Of a DNA stretch of 64,000 nt, positions 18,417 to 26,927 are shown one piece after another (position 1 is the stretch's first letter; each line of letters begins with the position of its first letter). Location of the stretch: contig NZ_JAIXUB010000011.1 in assembly GCF_027484205.1 (NCBI RefSeq), positions 1-64,000 of the forward strand, given 5' to 3'. The stretch comes from Flavobacterium sp. GTDB lineage: Bacteria; Bacteroidota; Bacteroidia; Flavobacteriales; Flavobacteriaceae. Made by a program: the position numbers and the translations under genes. The notes under the pieces are model-generated. The model was not told the DNA's origin. It did no database searches and was given only the letters and a program-made list of their open reading frames with translations.

Positions 18417-18767
18417 ATGAAGTATTTCATTTTTTCTATAAAATTCTCTTTGATACTTTTAATTACAATTTATATAATTGGAACAATTTTCATGAATGCA
18501 ACTGGAATAATTGGAATTAATAAAACTGTTGGTTGGGCTTGGGATTTATCAGGATTCATTATTCCGCTATTAATTATTCAAATTTCAACTTACTTAACTT
18601 TATATTTTCTAAAAGTAAAAACGAATTTAATTTTTTCAATTTTAAGCATAGTATTTCTTGTAGTTTGCTTTAAAATGAATAGTTTTTTTCTTATTTCATT
18701 TTTGAGTAGCATACTTCTATTTTTATCAAATTGTATCTATTCTATTTATTTGAAATTTAAGAAATAA
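18417..18767 (+). CDS. Small integral membrane protein, unknown
   Basis: 116 aa and very hydrophobic. Four likely membrane helices lie at about 5-25, 38-60, 68-85 and 90-108, with a basic C-terminus (YLKFKK). I use ATG 18417; an upstream in-frame TTG (18399) overlaps the -7-like TAACTTTG. No family motif is recognised. Its codon use is AT-rich like its neighbours. It stands alone between polA and the serine hydrolase gene on the same strand. Confidence 0.65.
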   Translation: MKYFIFSIKFSLILLITIYIIGTIFMNATGIIGINKTVGWAWDLSGFIIPLLIIQISTYLTLYFLKVKTNLIFSILSIVFLVVCFKMNSFFLISFLSSILLFLSNCIYSIYLKFKK

Positions 18768-18815
18768 CTTGTAACATTTTCCAATTCCAACATTCTAATA
18801 AAGAAAAACATAATC

Positions 18816-20129
18816 ATGAGAAAAATTATATTACTTTCCGTTTTATTTATTTCTTTTACAGGATTTTCACAACAAACGAAATTTCAAAAAATTGATAGTT
18901 TGTTGACTTTTTTGAATGCCAATAATAAATTTATGGGTTCAATAGCACTTCGTGAAAACGACAAAATTGTTTTTGCAAAAGCCTATGGTTATGCCGATGT
19001 GGAAACCAATAAAAAATTGGGAACCGACACCAAACTGAAAATTGGTTCGATTACTAAAACCTTCACAGCAACGATCATCATGCAATTAATTGATGAAAAG
19101 AAATTGACATTAGATACTAAACTTTCTATATTTTATCCTCAAATTCCAAATGCTGAAAAGATTACTATTCATCATTTATTACACCACAGAACTGGAATTC
19201 CCGATTTTTTAAATGACGATCCAAGTTCGGCAGATTACATCTTTATTGAAAATAAAAAAGAAGATATCATTAGTAGAATTGCGTCTTACGAATCGGCATT
19301 TGAACCTAATTCTAAATTCAAATACAGTAATTCAAATTATAATTTATTGGGTTATATCATTGAAGATATTACCAAAAAAAGCTTTTCTGATAATTTAAAT
19401 GATAGAATTGTAAAAAAATTAGGTTTGAAAAACACCTATTTCCCATTGAAAACTGATTTAGCTAAAAACGAAAGTTTCTCATTTGTATTTGATGGAAAAA
19501 CTTGGGAAAAATCACCAGAATGGAGTAGTTCATTAGCTTATTCTGCTGGCGCAATGTGTTCAACACCTTCTGATTTGACTGCTTTTATGAATGGCTTGTT
19601 TAGTGGAAAATTAGTTTCTAAAGAAGCATTAGAACAAATGAAAACCATGGAAGAAGGTTATGGCAAAGGAATGATTATTGCACCATTTAAAGAAAGAAAA
19701 TTCTACAGCCATACCGGTGGAATTGAAAATTTTAGAGCAGTTGTTGGATATAATCAAGAAGAGCAATTTGGAATTTCCTTAATAGTAAACGGAGATAACT
19801 TCAACAGAAACGATATTATGATTGGAGTTTTGAGTTTATATTATCAAATGACTTATAATTTCCCAAATGTGAAAGATTTTGCAGTTAGCAAAGAAGTTTT
19901 AGCAAAATATATTGGAACTTATTCTTCACCAACTTTTCCAATGAAAGTAACTATTACAGAAGAAAACGGAGTATTATTTGCGCAAGCAACAGGACAAAGT
20001 TCGTTCCCATTAAGTGCAAAAAGTGAAACTGAATTCGTATTTTTGGCAGCAGGAATTAAAATGATTTTTGCCGAAAACCAATTTACCTTAATACAAGGTG
20101 GAGGCGAAAATGTCCTTAAAAAAGAATAA
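18816..20129 (+). CDS. Class C β-lactamase-like serine hydrolase
   Basis: 437 aa exported protein (signal peptide 1-18, GFSQQ). The penicillin-binding/β-lactamase fold has nucleophile motif SITK (Ser78, Lys81), YSN (about 170) and HTGG (about 298). The C-terminal 100 residues form a lipocalin-like β-domain seen in related flavobacterial hydrolases. It is more likely a D-aminopeptidase, esterase or carboxypeptidase than a true β-lactamase. The transporter gene at 20130 begins directly after the stop, so the two may handle the same product. Confidence 0.85.
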   Translation: MRKIILLSVLFISFTGFSQQTKFQKIDSLLTFLNANNKFMGSIALRENDKIVFAKAYGYADVETNKKLGTDTKLKIGSITKTFTATIIMQLIDEKKLTLDTKLSIFYPQIPNAEKITIHHLLHHRTGIPDFLNDDPSSADYIFIENKKEDIISRIASYESAFEPNSKFKYSNSNYNLLGYIIEDITKKSFSDNLNDRIVKKLGLKNTYFPLKTDLAKNESFSFVFDGKTWEKSPEWSSSLAYSAGAMCSTPSDLTAFMNGLFSGKLVSKEALEQMKTMEEGYGKGMIIAPFKERKFYSHTGGIENFRAVVGYNQEEQFGISLIVNGDNFNRNDIMIGVLSLYYQMTYNFPNVKDFAVSKEVLAKYIGTYSSPTFPMKVTITEENGVLFAQATGQSSFPLSAKSETEFVFLAAGIKMIFAENQFTLIQGGGENVLKKE

Positions 20130-20861
20130 ATGAGTTTAATAAAACTTTCGGAGGCGAATTTAAAAATCATAAAATCAATAACAAATAGTACCTATTTAGA
20201 TATTATCGGATTGATAATCGTAATCACTGCTTCGATTGTTTTAGGTTACCATAACACCGAATATAAGTTTACTTTACAAGGCAAAAATTATGTTTTCTTA
20301 TTGGGCTATGTTTCAATAATCAATACAGGATTGTCAATGATTGGTAATCGATTGGTTACTAAAAAAAATAACATTGGAAATCTTATTACAACTTGCAATA
20401 CTTTTTTAAGTGGTTCAATCGATTATTTATTAGGAAATAAAGGAGCAGTATTGACTTATCCTGTGTCTTTTGTAGCCAATTATTTGGTATTTAACACTTG
20501 GAAAAAAAGTAAAGTTCTTCGTTCTATTGACTTTATTTTTTACAGAAATATTGTCCTTGGTTTTTTCTTTTCGATTGTTCTAAACTACATCGCTTTTAAA
20601 TACATTGCGCAAACTGAAATCGATTGGAAATTATTTTTTGCTATAGCAATTCCAGCTGGAATTACTTTTGGCGGAACGTTCAACACAGCAAGAATGTATC
20701 CAGACAATTGGTTTATGTGGCAGTTTTACAACATCACAAAACTAATTCAAAACCTACTTTTAATGAATATTGCAAATAGTGCCAAATATTCTTTCTACTT
20801 TTTCAACGCTATTATTGGTTACATCACTTGGAATGATGATAAGAAAAATGCCTTAAAATAA
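20130..20861 (+). CDS. PnuC-like membrane transporter
   Basis: 243 aa with about seven helices. The pattern fits the PnuC vitamin-precursor transporters: YPVSFVANYLVFNTWKKS in the middle and YPDNWFMWQFYNITKLIQN followed by FFNAIIGYITW near the end, like the conserved W..W...N and GYxxW of PnuC. The similarity is weaker than that of the second PnuC at 49975. The start codon follows the serine hydrolase stop with no gap, implying translational coupling. The end overlaps the convergent DUF5916 gene by 9 nt. The substrate is unknown. Confidence 0.55.
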   Translation: MSLIKLSEANLKIIKSITNSTYLDIIGLIIVITASIVLGYHNTEYKFTLQGKNYVFLLGYVSIINTGLSMIGNRLVTKKNNIGNLITTCNTFLSGSIDYLLGNKGAVLTYPVSFVANYLVFNTWKKSKVLRSIDFIFYRNIVLGFFFSIVLNYIAFKYIAQTEIDWKLFFAIAIPAGITFGGTFNTARMYPDNWFMWQFYNITKLIQNLLLMNIANSAKYSFYFFNAIIGYITWNDDKKNALK

Positions 20862-23486
20862 AAATCTATAGGTAGCTTTAATCAAAAAGATGTTTTCGGG
20901 TTTTCTGCCCAATATTTGCGAATCTAAACTTCTAAACAAATCATCTTTTGGGTTTCCTAAACCAGTAGTTCCTTGTGACCAAACTAAGAAAATTTCTGAA
21001 CCTGGAATATATTCCCATCGAACAACTAAATTAGAACGAAATTGAACATAAGCAAAATCTGGATTTCCAATACTATAATCTACTGAACCATTGACATCTT
21101 CATCAATAGTATAAGTATCATTTGAAGCATCAAATGCTATTTGATTACTATTAAAAACTGCAATTCTATCTCCATAATATTTAGCAATTGGATTGGTTAC
21201 TCTATTGAAATCTTTATATTTTCCTCTAGAAATATAAGGTTCTCCATAATATTGAATGGTCAAATTTGGATTAATATTAAAATCCATTCTAATAGAAGCA
21301 CTTAAAGTCCTTTGATCAATATTTGCCATAATATATCTAGGAGTTGAACCAAAACTTGTTTCGGTTACATATTGTGTTTTACTTTTATTGATAGTATAAC
21401 CTGGATATAAAGAAACGGTAAAAGCATTTATGGGTTGATACGTAATTCCTGTAGTAAACTCGGTGTAAGAAAACGAATTGTCTTTCCCTTGAGAAGCTAC
21501 AATTCCTGAATCAAAACGTAATTTTTTTCTAGAATCAGTTGAAAAATTTAAAACATTTATCACCTCTTCAGAATATCTAAATCTTGGTCCGCCTTGCAAA
21601 ATAGTATTGGTAAAAATTTTGGGCTTGTGCGTAAACTGATAATAAATAGACCAATTGCTCTTAAAATTAGCGTTTGAACTTATAGAATATTGCGTCCTGT
21701 TGTGATTTCCATCAAAATCGTAAGACGTAAATTGTTCAAAACGAGCGTTGATTCTTCTAAAACTTCCAATTGGCTTCAGGGTTTGATAACTCAAAATTCC
21801 AATTTGTCTCAAATCATCTGCTTGTCTTAAAAACCCAACGTCATTCAACTCTAATTCGGGTGAACGCCATGTGAATATTCCGTAGTAACGCCAATTTCCA
21901 ACGCTGTTTTTTCCTAATTCAAACTTTCCTCCTGTTCCTGTTAATGAAGTTCTGTTAGGGTCAACTTCCACATGACTAGCATCTACTCTTTGAAATAAAT
22001 GTGTTAACTCTTGCTGTGTATTCGCAATTGCTTCTTTACTTCCTTTTACATGACTTGTTACAACATTTCCACTAAAATAATATTTTCTGTTTTTCCAATT
22101 GTGCATAAAATCAAAACCTGCCGTATAAGCAGATTTTCTGAGATAATTTAATTCCTCACCTTGAAGATTTCTGTTGGTTGCTGTGAAAATTCCACCAATA
22201 AAACTATTTCTTTTATTGAAATCTTTTTGAGCACGTGTTACAATATAATTAGTAAGTGGTTCAACAAGTGCTTCTCTTTTATTGGTATTGTCATCAATTT
22301 TTGCAAATTCTCTGTCAGTTAAACTTTCTAAGATTCCAATAGACCAGCCATTTTTAGTTTTTCCACTAAACTTTGCCGCACCAAGAATCGTACTGTTATT
22401 AGGAATATCTACATATTCTCCATTTGAAGTATTTGGATAACCTTGCGGACTTCTACCAATTCTTCTTGAATAAAATAGATTGTCTTGTCCATCTGCAAAT
22501 TGATAGTTAAAAATATTTTTATTTTCAACAAAAAATGGTCGTCTTTCTTGAAAAAATATTTGAAAACCATCTAATGCAATTGCAGCAGGATCAGCATCAA
22601 CTTGACCAAAATCAGGATTAATGGTTAAATCTAAAGTTAAATCATTAGTTATTCCAATTTTGGCATCTAAACCTCCATTAATTTTAGCATCTGAACCATC
22701 GCGAAAAGGATTTCCCGGTTCTTTCTTGTAAGTTTCCAATTGCGTTACAAGAAATGGTTGAATTTCAAGTTGCTTTTGCGGTTGAATATCTACCAAACCT
22801 CTCAATTCGCCAAATTCACTAACCCAACCAGGTGCGTCTCGTTTTACTCGTTGCCAAACCGAACGCTCTTCCGCTCGAAAATAACGTCTAGTAGATTGTA
22901 AACCCCAAACTTGTTCTTTATTATTTCCAAATTTTAATTGGCTAAAAGGTATTTTTACTTCGGCAGTCCAACCTTCATCATCAACATTTGTTTTTACATA
23001 CCAAATTGGGTTCCAACTTCCATCCCAATTGTCTCCGTTGTCAGAAATAAATTCGTCACCTTTCACACCAGATGCTGAAATTGTAAACGAAAAACCAGTT
23101 CGTTTGTCGTTATAACTATCAATGTTTATTTCAACCCAGTCACCTTCAAAACCATCACGTCGAGACAATCGTTTTACAATTCCTTTTGGATCTTTATCGT
23201 AGCATTTGAAAGCAAAATACAAGTAGTTTTTATCATAAACAACTTTAAATTTCGTTTGCTCTGATGGTGGTGTATTTTCATCTGGTTCATTTTCAATATA
23301 ATCACCGGTCCAATCTACAATATCCCAACTTTTTTCATCTATCAATCCATCAATGGTTGGAGCATCATTTTCGTTTAGGAATTTTGTTGTATAACTTTTT
23401 TTAGTGATACTTTCCTTCTCTTGAGCATAAGAACTACAAAAGAATAAAGCACCAAAAAGTATTGGTAATAGTTTGCGTAAGTGCAT
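20853..23486 (-). CDS. DUF5916 outer-membrane protein with CBM9-like domain
   Basis: 877 aa. The signal peptide is residues 1-21 (CSSYAQ). An N-terminal carbohydrate-binding family 9-like domain (about 35-220) opens DAPTIDGLIDEKSWD and contains YLYFAFKCYDKDP and WVEINIDSYNDKRTGF. The remaining 650 residues are the DUF5916 region, rich in amphipathic β-strands ending in LIKATYRFLF, a β-barrel-like C-terminus. It contains the family-typical DFGQVDADPA and FFQERRPFFVEN. It is probably an outer-membrane barrel binding or importing a surface ligand. The LacI regulator lies upstream on the same strand but is separated by a terminator. Confidence 0.85.
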   Translation of the reverse strand: MHLRKLLPILFGALFFCSSYAQEKESITKKSYTTKFLNENDAPTIDGLIDEKSWDIVDWTGDYIENEPDENTPPSEQTKFKVVYDKNYLYFAFKCYDKDPKGIVKRLSRRDGFEGDWVEINIDSYNDKRTGFSFTISASGVKGDEFISDNGDNWDGSWNPIWYVKTNVDDEGWTAEVKIPFSQLKFGNNKEQVWGLQSTRRYFRAEERSVWQRVKRDAPGWVSEFGELRGLVDIQPQKQLEIQPFLVTQLETYKKEPGNPFRDGSDAKINGGLDAKIGITNDLTLDLTINPDFGQVDADPAAIALDGFQIFFQERRPFFVENKNIFNYQFADGQDNLFYSRRIGRSPQGYPNTSNGEYVDIPNNSTILGAAKFSGKTKNGWSIGILESLTDREFAKIDDNTNKREALVEPLTNYIVTRAQKDFNKRNSFIGGIFTATNRNLQGEELNYLRKSAYTAGFDFMHNWKNRKYYFSGNVVTSHVKGSKEAIANTQQELTHLFQRVDASHVEVDPNRTSLTGTGGKFELGKNSVGNWRYYGIFTWRSPELELNDVGFLRQADDLRQIGILSYQTLKPIGSFRRINARFEQFTSYDFDGNHNRTQYSISSNANFKSNWSIYYQFTHKPKIFTNTILQGGPRFRYSEEVINVLNFSTDSRKKLRFDSGIVASQGKDNSFSYTEFTTGITYQPINAFTVSLYPGYTINKSKTQYVTETSFGSTPRYIMANIDQRTLSASIRMDFNINPNLTIQYYGEPYISRGKYKDFNRVTNPIAKYYGDRIAVFNSNQIAFDASNDTYTIDEDVNGSVDYSIGNPDFAYVQFRSNLVVRWEYIPGSEIFLVWSQGTTGLGNPKDDLFRSLDSQILGRKPENIFLIKATYRFLF

Positions 23487-23576
23487 GATTGTTCGTTTTT
23501 TGATTGATGATTATATAAATAGACATCAAGTTTTAACAATTGTTACACTTATTTAAAACTTTAACAATTAGACATA

Positions 23577-23606
23577 AAAAAACCATCACTTCAAATGATG
23601 GTCTTA
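23577..23606 (-). terminator. Terminator after the LacI-family gene
   Basis: On the minus strand ACCATCA / TGATGGT encloses a 6-nt loop and is followed by seven T. It lies 20 nt past the regulator's stop, so the DUF5916 gene has a separate promoter. Confidence 0.8.
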
Positions 23607-23624
23607 TTTATACTCTTTAAAAAA

Positions 23625-24647
23625 CTATAATTTTTTGGTCGATTCTCTTTGACGTAATTCCGTTTTTACAATTGTAGTTTTATGACTGTAAACTTCCTCT
23701 TTGCTTTCTAATTTTTCTATCAGCATTTTAGTAGCCACTTCACCTATTTCTGGACCATGCTGACTTACAGTTGATAAACTTGGTGTTAATCTTCTTGACC
23801 ATACACCATCAGCAAAACCAATAACAGAAAGTTCATCTGGAATTTTTAATCCTTTTTTAATTCCCATTTTCATGGCCATGACAGAAGCATGTTCGTCTAA
23901 AGCGAATACTGCATCTACTTTATGAGTATCAAAGAAATTTGCTGATTTAACATCAAAATCTTCAGAAGTTTCAGTTAAAACAACTAAACTTTCATCAATT
24001 TTAATACCATTATTTTCTAATGCCTTATAAAATCCTTGAGCACGTAATTTTCCGACACTTAAATTATCAATTGACGAGAATAATGCAATCTTTTTGCATC
24101 CCGTATTTATTAAATGCTCCGTAGCATTAACGGCAGAATCTAAATCGTCAACAATAACCTTATCACAATTTACTTCATCAGCAATTCTGTCAAACATTAC
24201 TATTGGTGTACCTTCATTTATAATCGATTTGAAATGACCAAATTGTTGCAATTTTTGAGCTTCTTCCGATATAGACAAAATAAATCCATCAATCGTTCCA
24301 TTACTTAACATTTCTAGAGCACTAATTTCTTTTTCAATCGATTCGTTAGAAATACATGTAATCACTTTATAACCTTTTTCATCGGCAACTTTTTCAATTC
24401 CCGTAAAAACTTTGGCAAAAAACTGATTTAAAATGTTTGGTATGATTACACCTATTGTTTTGGTAGAACGATTTTTAAGGTTCAACCCAATAACATTTGG
24501 CTTATAATTTTTCAACTTTGCGTATTCTTGAACACGAATTTTGGTTGGTTCACTAATTTCCGGACTATCGTTCAATGCCTTAGAAACTGTCGAAACAGAT
24601 ACACCAAGTTCTTTTGCTATTTGCTTTAAAGTGGCTTTTGATTTCAT
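23625..24647 (-). CDS. LacI-family transcriptional regulator
   Basis: 340 aa. The N-terminal helix-turn-helix (TLKQIAKELGVSVSTVSKAL) and hinge are followed by a periplasmic-binding-protein-like effector domain (about 60-330) starting KTIGVIIPNILNQFFAKVF, with conserved MFDRI and VIGFADGVWSRRLTPSLSTV. LacI family members act as sugar-responsive repressors. No sugar-utilisation operon lies beside it. The nearest possible target is the DUF5916/CBM9 gene downstream, and this link is only positional. Confidence 0.92.
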   Translation of the reverse strand: MKSKATLKQIAKELGVSVSTVSKALNDSPEISEPTKIRVQEYAKLKNYKPNVIGLNLKNRSTKTIGVIIPNILNQFFAKVFTGIEKVADEKGYKVITCISNESIEKEISALEMLSNGTIDGFILSISEEAQKLQQFGHFKSIINEGTPIVMFDRIADEVNCDKVIVDDLDSAVNATEHLINTGCKKIALFSSIDNLSVGKLRAQGFYKALENNGIKIDESLVVLTETSEDFDVKSANFFDTHKVDAVFALDEHASVMAMKMGIKKGLKIPDELSVIGFADGVWSRRLTPSLSTVSQHGPEIGEVATKMLIEKLESKEEVYSHKTTIVKTELRQRESTKKL

Positions 24648-24899
24648 ATTACCTATATATAAGGTGTAAATTTATGAAAATTATGCATAGAAGCGAATGG
24701 TTTGCGCATTTTTGTATATCATTTTCATGCTTTATATTCCAATCTTGTCAAAAAAGACAGAGATTTTTACTTCAAACATGTTTCACCGAACTCCATATTT
24801 TGATAAATATTTTGTGAGTTAATCAGGGCTAACTAGCAATCTTTATAGCTTCTGTAAATCGTTATAATTCAAAATAATAATTAAAATTGAAAATCATTT
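24648..24899. other. Gene-free region between lacI-like gene and rplM
   Basis: I see no convincing gene here. A 67-codon frame overlapping the regulator start is Cys/Phe-rich and looks like chance. It must hold the regulator's own promoter, which I cannot place with confidence. Confidence 0.5.
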
Positions 24900-24929
24900 T
24901 TGCATATATAATAAATAATTGTACTTTTG
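24900..24929 (+). promoter_or_regulatory. Consensus Bacteroidetes promoter of rplM-rpsI
   Basis: TTG at 24900-24902, a 19-nt spacer and TACTTTTG at 24922-24929 match the primary sigma consensus TTG-N19-TAnnTTTG of Bacteroidetes exactly. Transcription should start near 24936, placing a palindromic repeat at the 5' end of the leader. Confidence 0.85.
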
Positions 24930-24939
24930 CACTCCCTTA

Positions 24940-24955
24940 TCCCGAAGCTTCGGGA
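24940..24955. repeat. Palindromic repeat in the rplM leader
   Basis: Perfect 16-nt palindrome TCCCGAAGCTTCGGGA. Flanking TCCC (about 24933) and GGGA (24956) can extend the stem around a small bulge. It lies about 5 nt after the predicted transcription start and 33 nt before the GTG start of rplM. Confidence 0.85.
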
Positions 24956-24987
24956 GGGAATGGAATGTTTAATTAAAATAAATTATT

Positions 24988-25443
24988 GTGAACACATTAA
25001 GCTACAAGACAGTTTCAGCAAACAAAGCCACAGCAGATAAGCAGTGGATTGTTGTAGATGCTGAAGGTCATAACTTAGGTCGTTTTGCTTCTAAAGTTGC
25101 GATGCTTTTAAGAGGTAAATACAAACCAAGTTATACACCGCACGTTGATTGTGGAGATAACGTAATTGTTATCAACGCAGAAAAAATCAACCTTACTGGA
25201 AACAAGTTAGATGACAAAACGTACATCAGACACACAGGTTATCCAGGAGGACAAAGAAGTTTAACTGCTAAAGTAATGCAACAAAAAAATCCTGCATTAT
25301 TAGTAGAAAAAGCTGTAAAAGGAATGCTACCTAAAAATAAATTAGGTGCTGAGTTATTCCGCAATTTGAATGTAAATGTTGGTTCTGAGCACAAACATAC
25401 TGCTCAACAACCAAAAACCGTAAACCTTAACGATTTAAAGTAA
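24988..25443 (+). CDS. rplM: 50S ribosomal protein L13
   Basis: 151 aa, full length. Family signatures are present: WIVVDAEGHNLGRFASKVA, the VIVINAEKI strand and YRHTGYPGG-like YIRHTGYPGGQRS, then GMLPKNKLG. L13 is an early-assembling protein of the large subunit. The start is GTG (24988), supported by the N-terminus NTLSYKTVSANK and the promoter position. Its stop shares one base with the rpsI start, giving the usual L13-S9 operon. Confidence 0.98.
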   Translation: MNTLSYKTVSANKATADKQWIVVDAEGHNLGRFASKVAMLLRGKYKPSYTPHVDCGDNVIVINAEKINLTGNKLDDKTYIRHTGYPGGQRSLTAKVMQQKNPALLVEKAVKGMLPKNKLGAELFRNLNVNVGSEHKHTAQQPKTVNLNDLK

Positions 25444-25829
25444 TGGGAGTTATTCACAAAATCGGTAGAAGAAAATGTGCTGTTGCACGTGTTTATGTTA
25501 CCGAAGGTACAGGAAAAATCACTGTAAACAAAAAAGAATTTGCAACTTACTTCCCAACAGCTACTTTACAGTACAAAGTATTACAACCAATGTCATTGAC
25601 AGAAAATGTAAACAACTTTGATGTAAAAGTAAATGTATATGGTGGTGGTTCAACTGGTCAAGCAGAAGCTGTAAGAATGGCTATTGCTAGAGCAATGTGT
25701 GAGGTTGGAGATGAAAACAGATCTATCCTAAAACCAGAAGGATTATTAACAAGAGATCCAAGAATGGTAGAACGTAAAAAATTCGGTCAGAAAAAAGCAC
25801 GTAAGAGATTCCAATTCTCGAAACGTTAA
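25443..25829 (+). CDS. rpsI: 30S ribosomal protein S9
   Basis: 128 aa, typical length. It opens with IHKIGRRKCAVARVYVTEGT and ends in the basic tail KKARKRFQFSKR, which reaches the P-site tRNA in the ribosome. The start codon overlaps the rplM stop by one base (TAATG), so translation is coupled. A terminator begins inside the stop codon, so rpsB is a separate transcription unit. Confidence 0.98.
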   Translation: MGVIHKIGRRKCAVARVYVTEGTGKITVNKKEFATYFPTATLQYKVLQPMSLTENVNNFDVKVNVYGGGSTGQAEAVRMAIARAMCEVGDENRSILKPEGLLTRDPRMVERKKFGQKKARKRFQFSKR

Positions 25830-25856
25830 TATTCGATATTTATCAGAATATTTTTT
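25828..25856 (+). terminator. Terminator after rpsI
   Basis: AATATTC / GAATATT 7-bp stem followed by a T run to 25856. AT-rich but well formed. It separates rplM-rpsI from rpsB-tsf. Confidence 0.6.
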
Positions 25857-25899
25857 CAGATACATTTTTACTATTAAAATTGAATTTAAAACAAAGTTG

Positions 25900-25982
25900 T
25901 CGATATTCCTCATTAAAAAAGGAATTAGTTTAGCATCTAAATTTTCAAGACATATCGAAAGTGACTACTTGAAAATTGCTAA
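25900..25982 (+). ncRNA. Structured leader of rpsB (two hairpins plus pseudoknot)
   Basis: Hairpin 1 is ATTCCT (25905-25910) with AGGAAT (25920-25925). Hairpin 2 is TTAGC (25930-25934) and AATTTTCAAG (25940-25949) with CTTGAAAATT (25968-25977) and GCTAA (25978-25982), 15 bp with a 5-nt bulge. The 18-nt loop of hairpin 2 contains ATATCGA (25952-25958), exactly complementary to TCGATAT (25900-25906), which allows a 7-bp pseudoknot that competes at its edge with hairpin 1. The structure ends 24 nt before the rpsB ATG. A -7-like TAAAATTG (25875-25882) could start the transcript just before it. In E. coli S2 represses its own operon through a leader RNA; an analogous role is inferred. Confidence 0.6.
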
Positions 25983-26006
25983 TCACGGAACGTAAACTAT
26001 TACACA

Positions 26007-26822
26007 ATGGCAAACAAAATTGACGTTAAAGAATTATTAGAAGCAGGTGTACATTTCGGACACATGACTCGTAAATGGGATCCAAACATGGCTCCTTACA
26101 TTTATATGGAGCGTAATGGTATTCACATCATTAACCTATATAAAACTGCTGCAAAAATTGAAGAAGCTAACGAAGCTATGAAAAAAATTGCAGCATCAGG
26201 TAGAAAAATACTTTTCGTAGCTACCAAAAAACAAGCTAAAGACATCGTTGCTGATAAAGCAGCAGCTTGTAACATGCCTTACATCACTGAAAGATGGCCT
26301 GGAGGTATGTTAACAAATTTCGTTACTATTCGTAAAGCTGTTAAAAAAATGGCTTCTATCGATAGAATGAAAAAAGACGGAACATTCATGACACTTTCTA
26401 AAAAAGAAAGACTTCAAGTTGATCGTCTTCGTGCAAAATTAGAGAAGAACTTAGGTTCTATCGCTGATATGTCTAGATTACCTGCTGCACTTTTCGTAGT
26501 AGATATCAAAGCTGAACACATCGCAATAAAAGAAGCACAAAAATTAAACATTCCAGTTTTCGCAATGGTTGATACAAACTCTGACCCACGTGAGGTAGAT
26601 TATGTTATCCCTGCAAATGATGATGCTTCTAAATCAATTGATAAAATTTTAACTTTAGTAACTGATGCAGTTAAAGACGGATTAGCAAACAGAACTTCTG
26701 ATAAAGAAGCTGATGATGCTACTGAAGTAGAAACTGTAGAAGCTGTTGCTGCTCCAGAAGCTGCTGTTGTTGAAACTGCTGCTCCAGAAGTAGAAACTAC
26801 TGAAACTAGTACTGAAGAATAA
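26007..26822 (+). CDS. rpsB: 30S ribosomal protein S2
   Basis: 271 aa. The S2 core spans about 1-225, with ELLEAGVHFGHMTRKWDPNM at the start and ITERWPGGMLTNF and VVDIKAEHIAIKEA further on. The C-terminus carries a low-complexity acidic Ala/Val/Glu/Thr tail of about 45 residues (AAPEAAVVETAAPEVETTE), common in Flavobacteriia and absent from E. coli S2. A structured leader lies immediately upstream and tsf follows after 105 nt. Confidence 0.98.
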   Translation: MANKIDVKELLEAGVHFGHMTRKWDPNMAPYIYMERNGIHIINLYKTAAKIEEANEAMKKIAASGRKILFVATKKQAKDIVADKAAACNMPYITERWPGGMLTNFVTIRKAVKKMASIDRMKKDGTFMTLSKKERLQVDRLRAKLEKNLGSIADMSRLPAALFVVDIKAEHIAIKEAQKLNIPVFAMVDTNSDPREVDYVIPANDDASKSIDKILTLVTDAVKDGLANRTSDKEADDATEVETVEAVAAPEAAVVETAAPEVETTETSTEE

Positions 26823-26830
26823 AACAAAAT

Positions 26831-26895
26831 AATTACGAATTATGAATTTCGAATTACGTTGTTTTAGCGTAATTTCTAATTCGTAATTCGTAATT
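26831..26895. repeat. Long inverted repeat between rpsB and tsf
   Basis: Arms 26831-26858 and 26868-26895 pair over 28 positions with four imperfections, around a 9-nt loop. The arms are built of repeated attacgaatt words. The structure could act as an attenuator or RNA-processing site between the two genes, or be one of the word-repeat elements of this genome. Confidence 0.7.
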
Positions 26896-26927
26896 TACTT
26901 TTTAAAAACTTTTAATTTTAAAATATT

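Noticed and set aside
18816..20129. True antibiotic-resistance β-lactamase
   Set aside because: Motifs fit the broad serine hydrolase family, but the lipocalin-like C-terminal domain and PnuC-like neighbour point away from a dedicated β-lactamase.
24614..24817. 67-codon frame between the LacI-type gene and rplM
   Set aside because: Starts inside the regulator gene on the opposite strand, Cys/Phe-rich, no recognisable features.
26600..26827. 75-codon Ser/Ala/Val-rich frame antisense to the rpsB 3' end
   Set aside because: Shadow of the low-complexity Ala/Glu/Val tail codons of S2; no signal of an independent gene.
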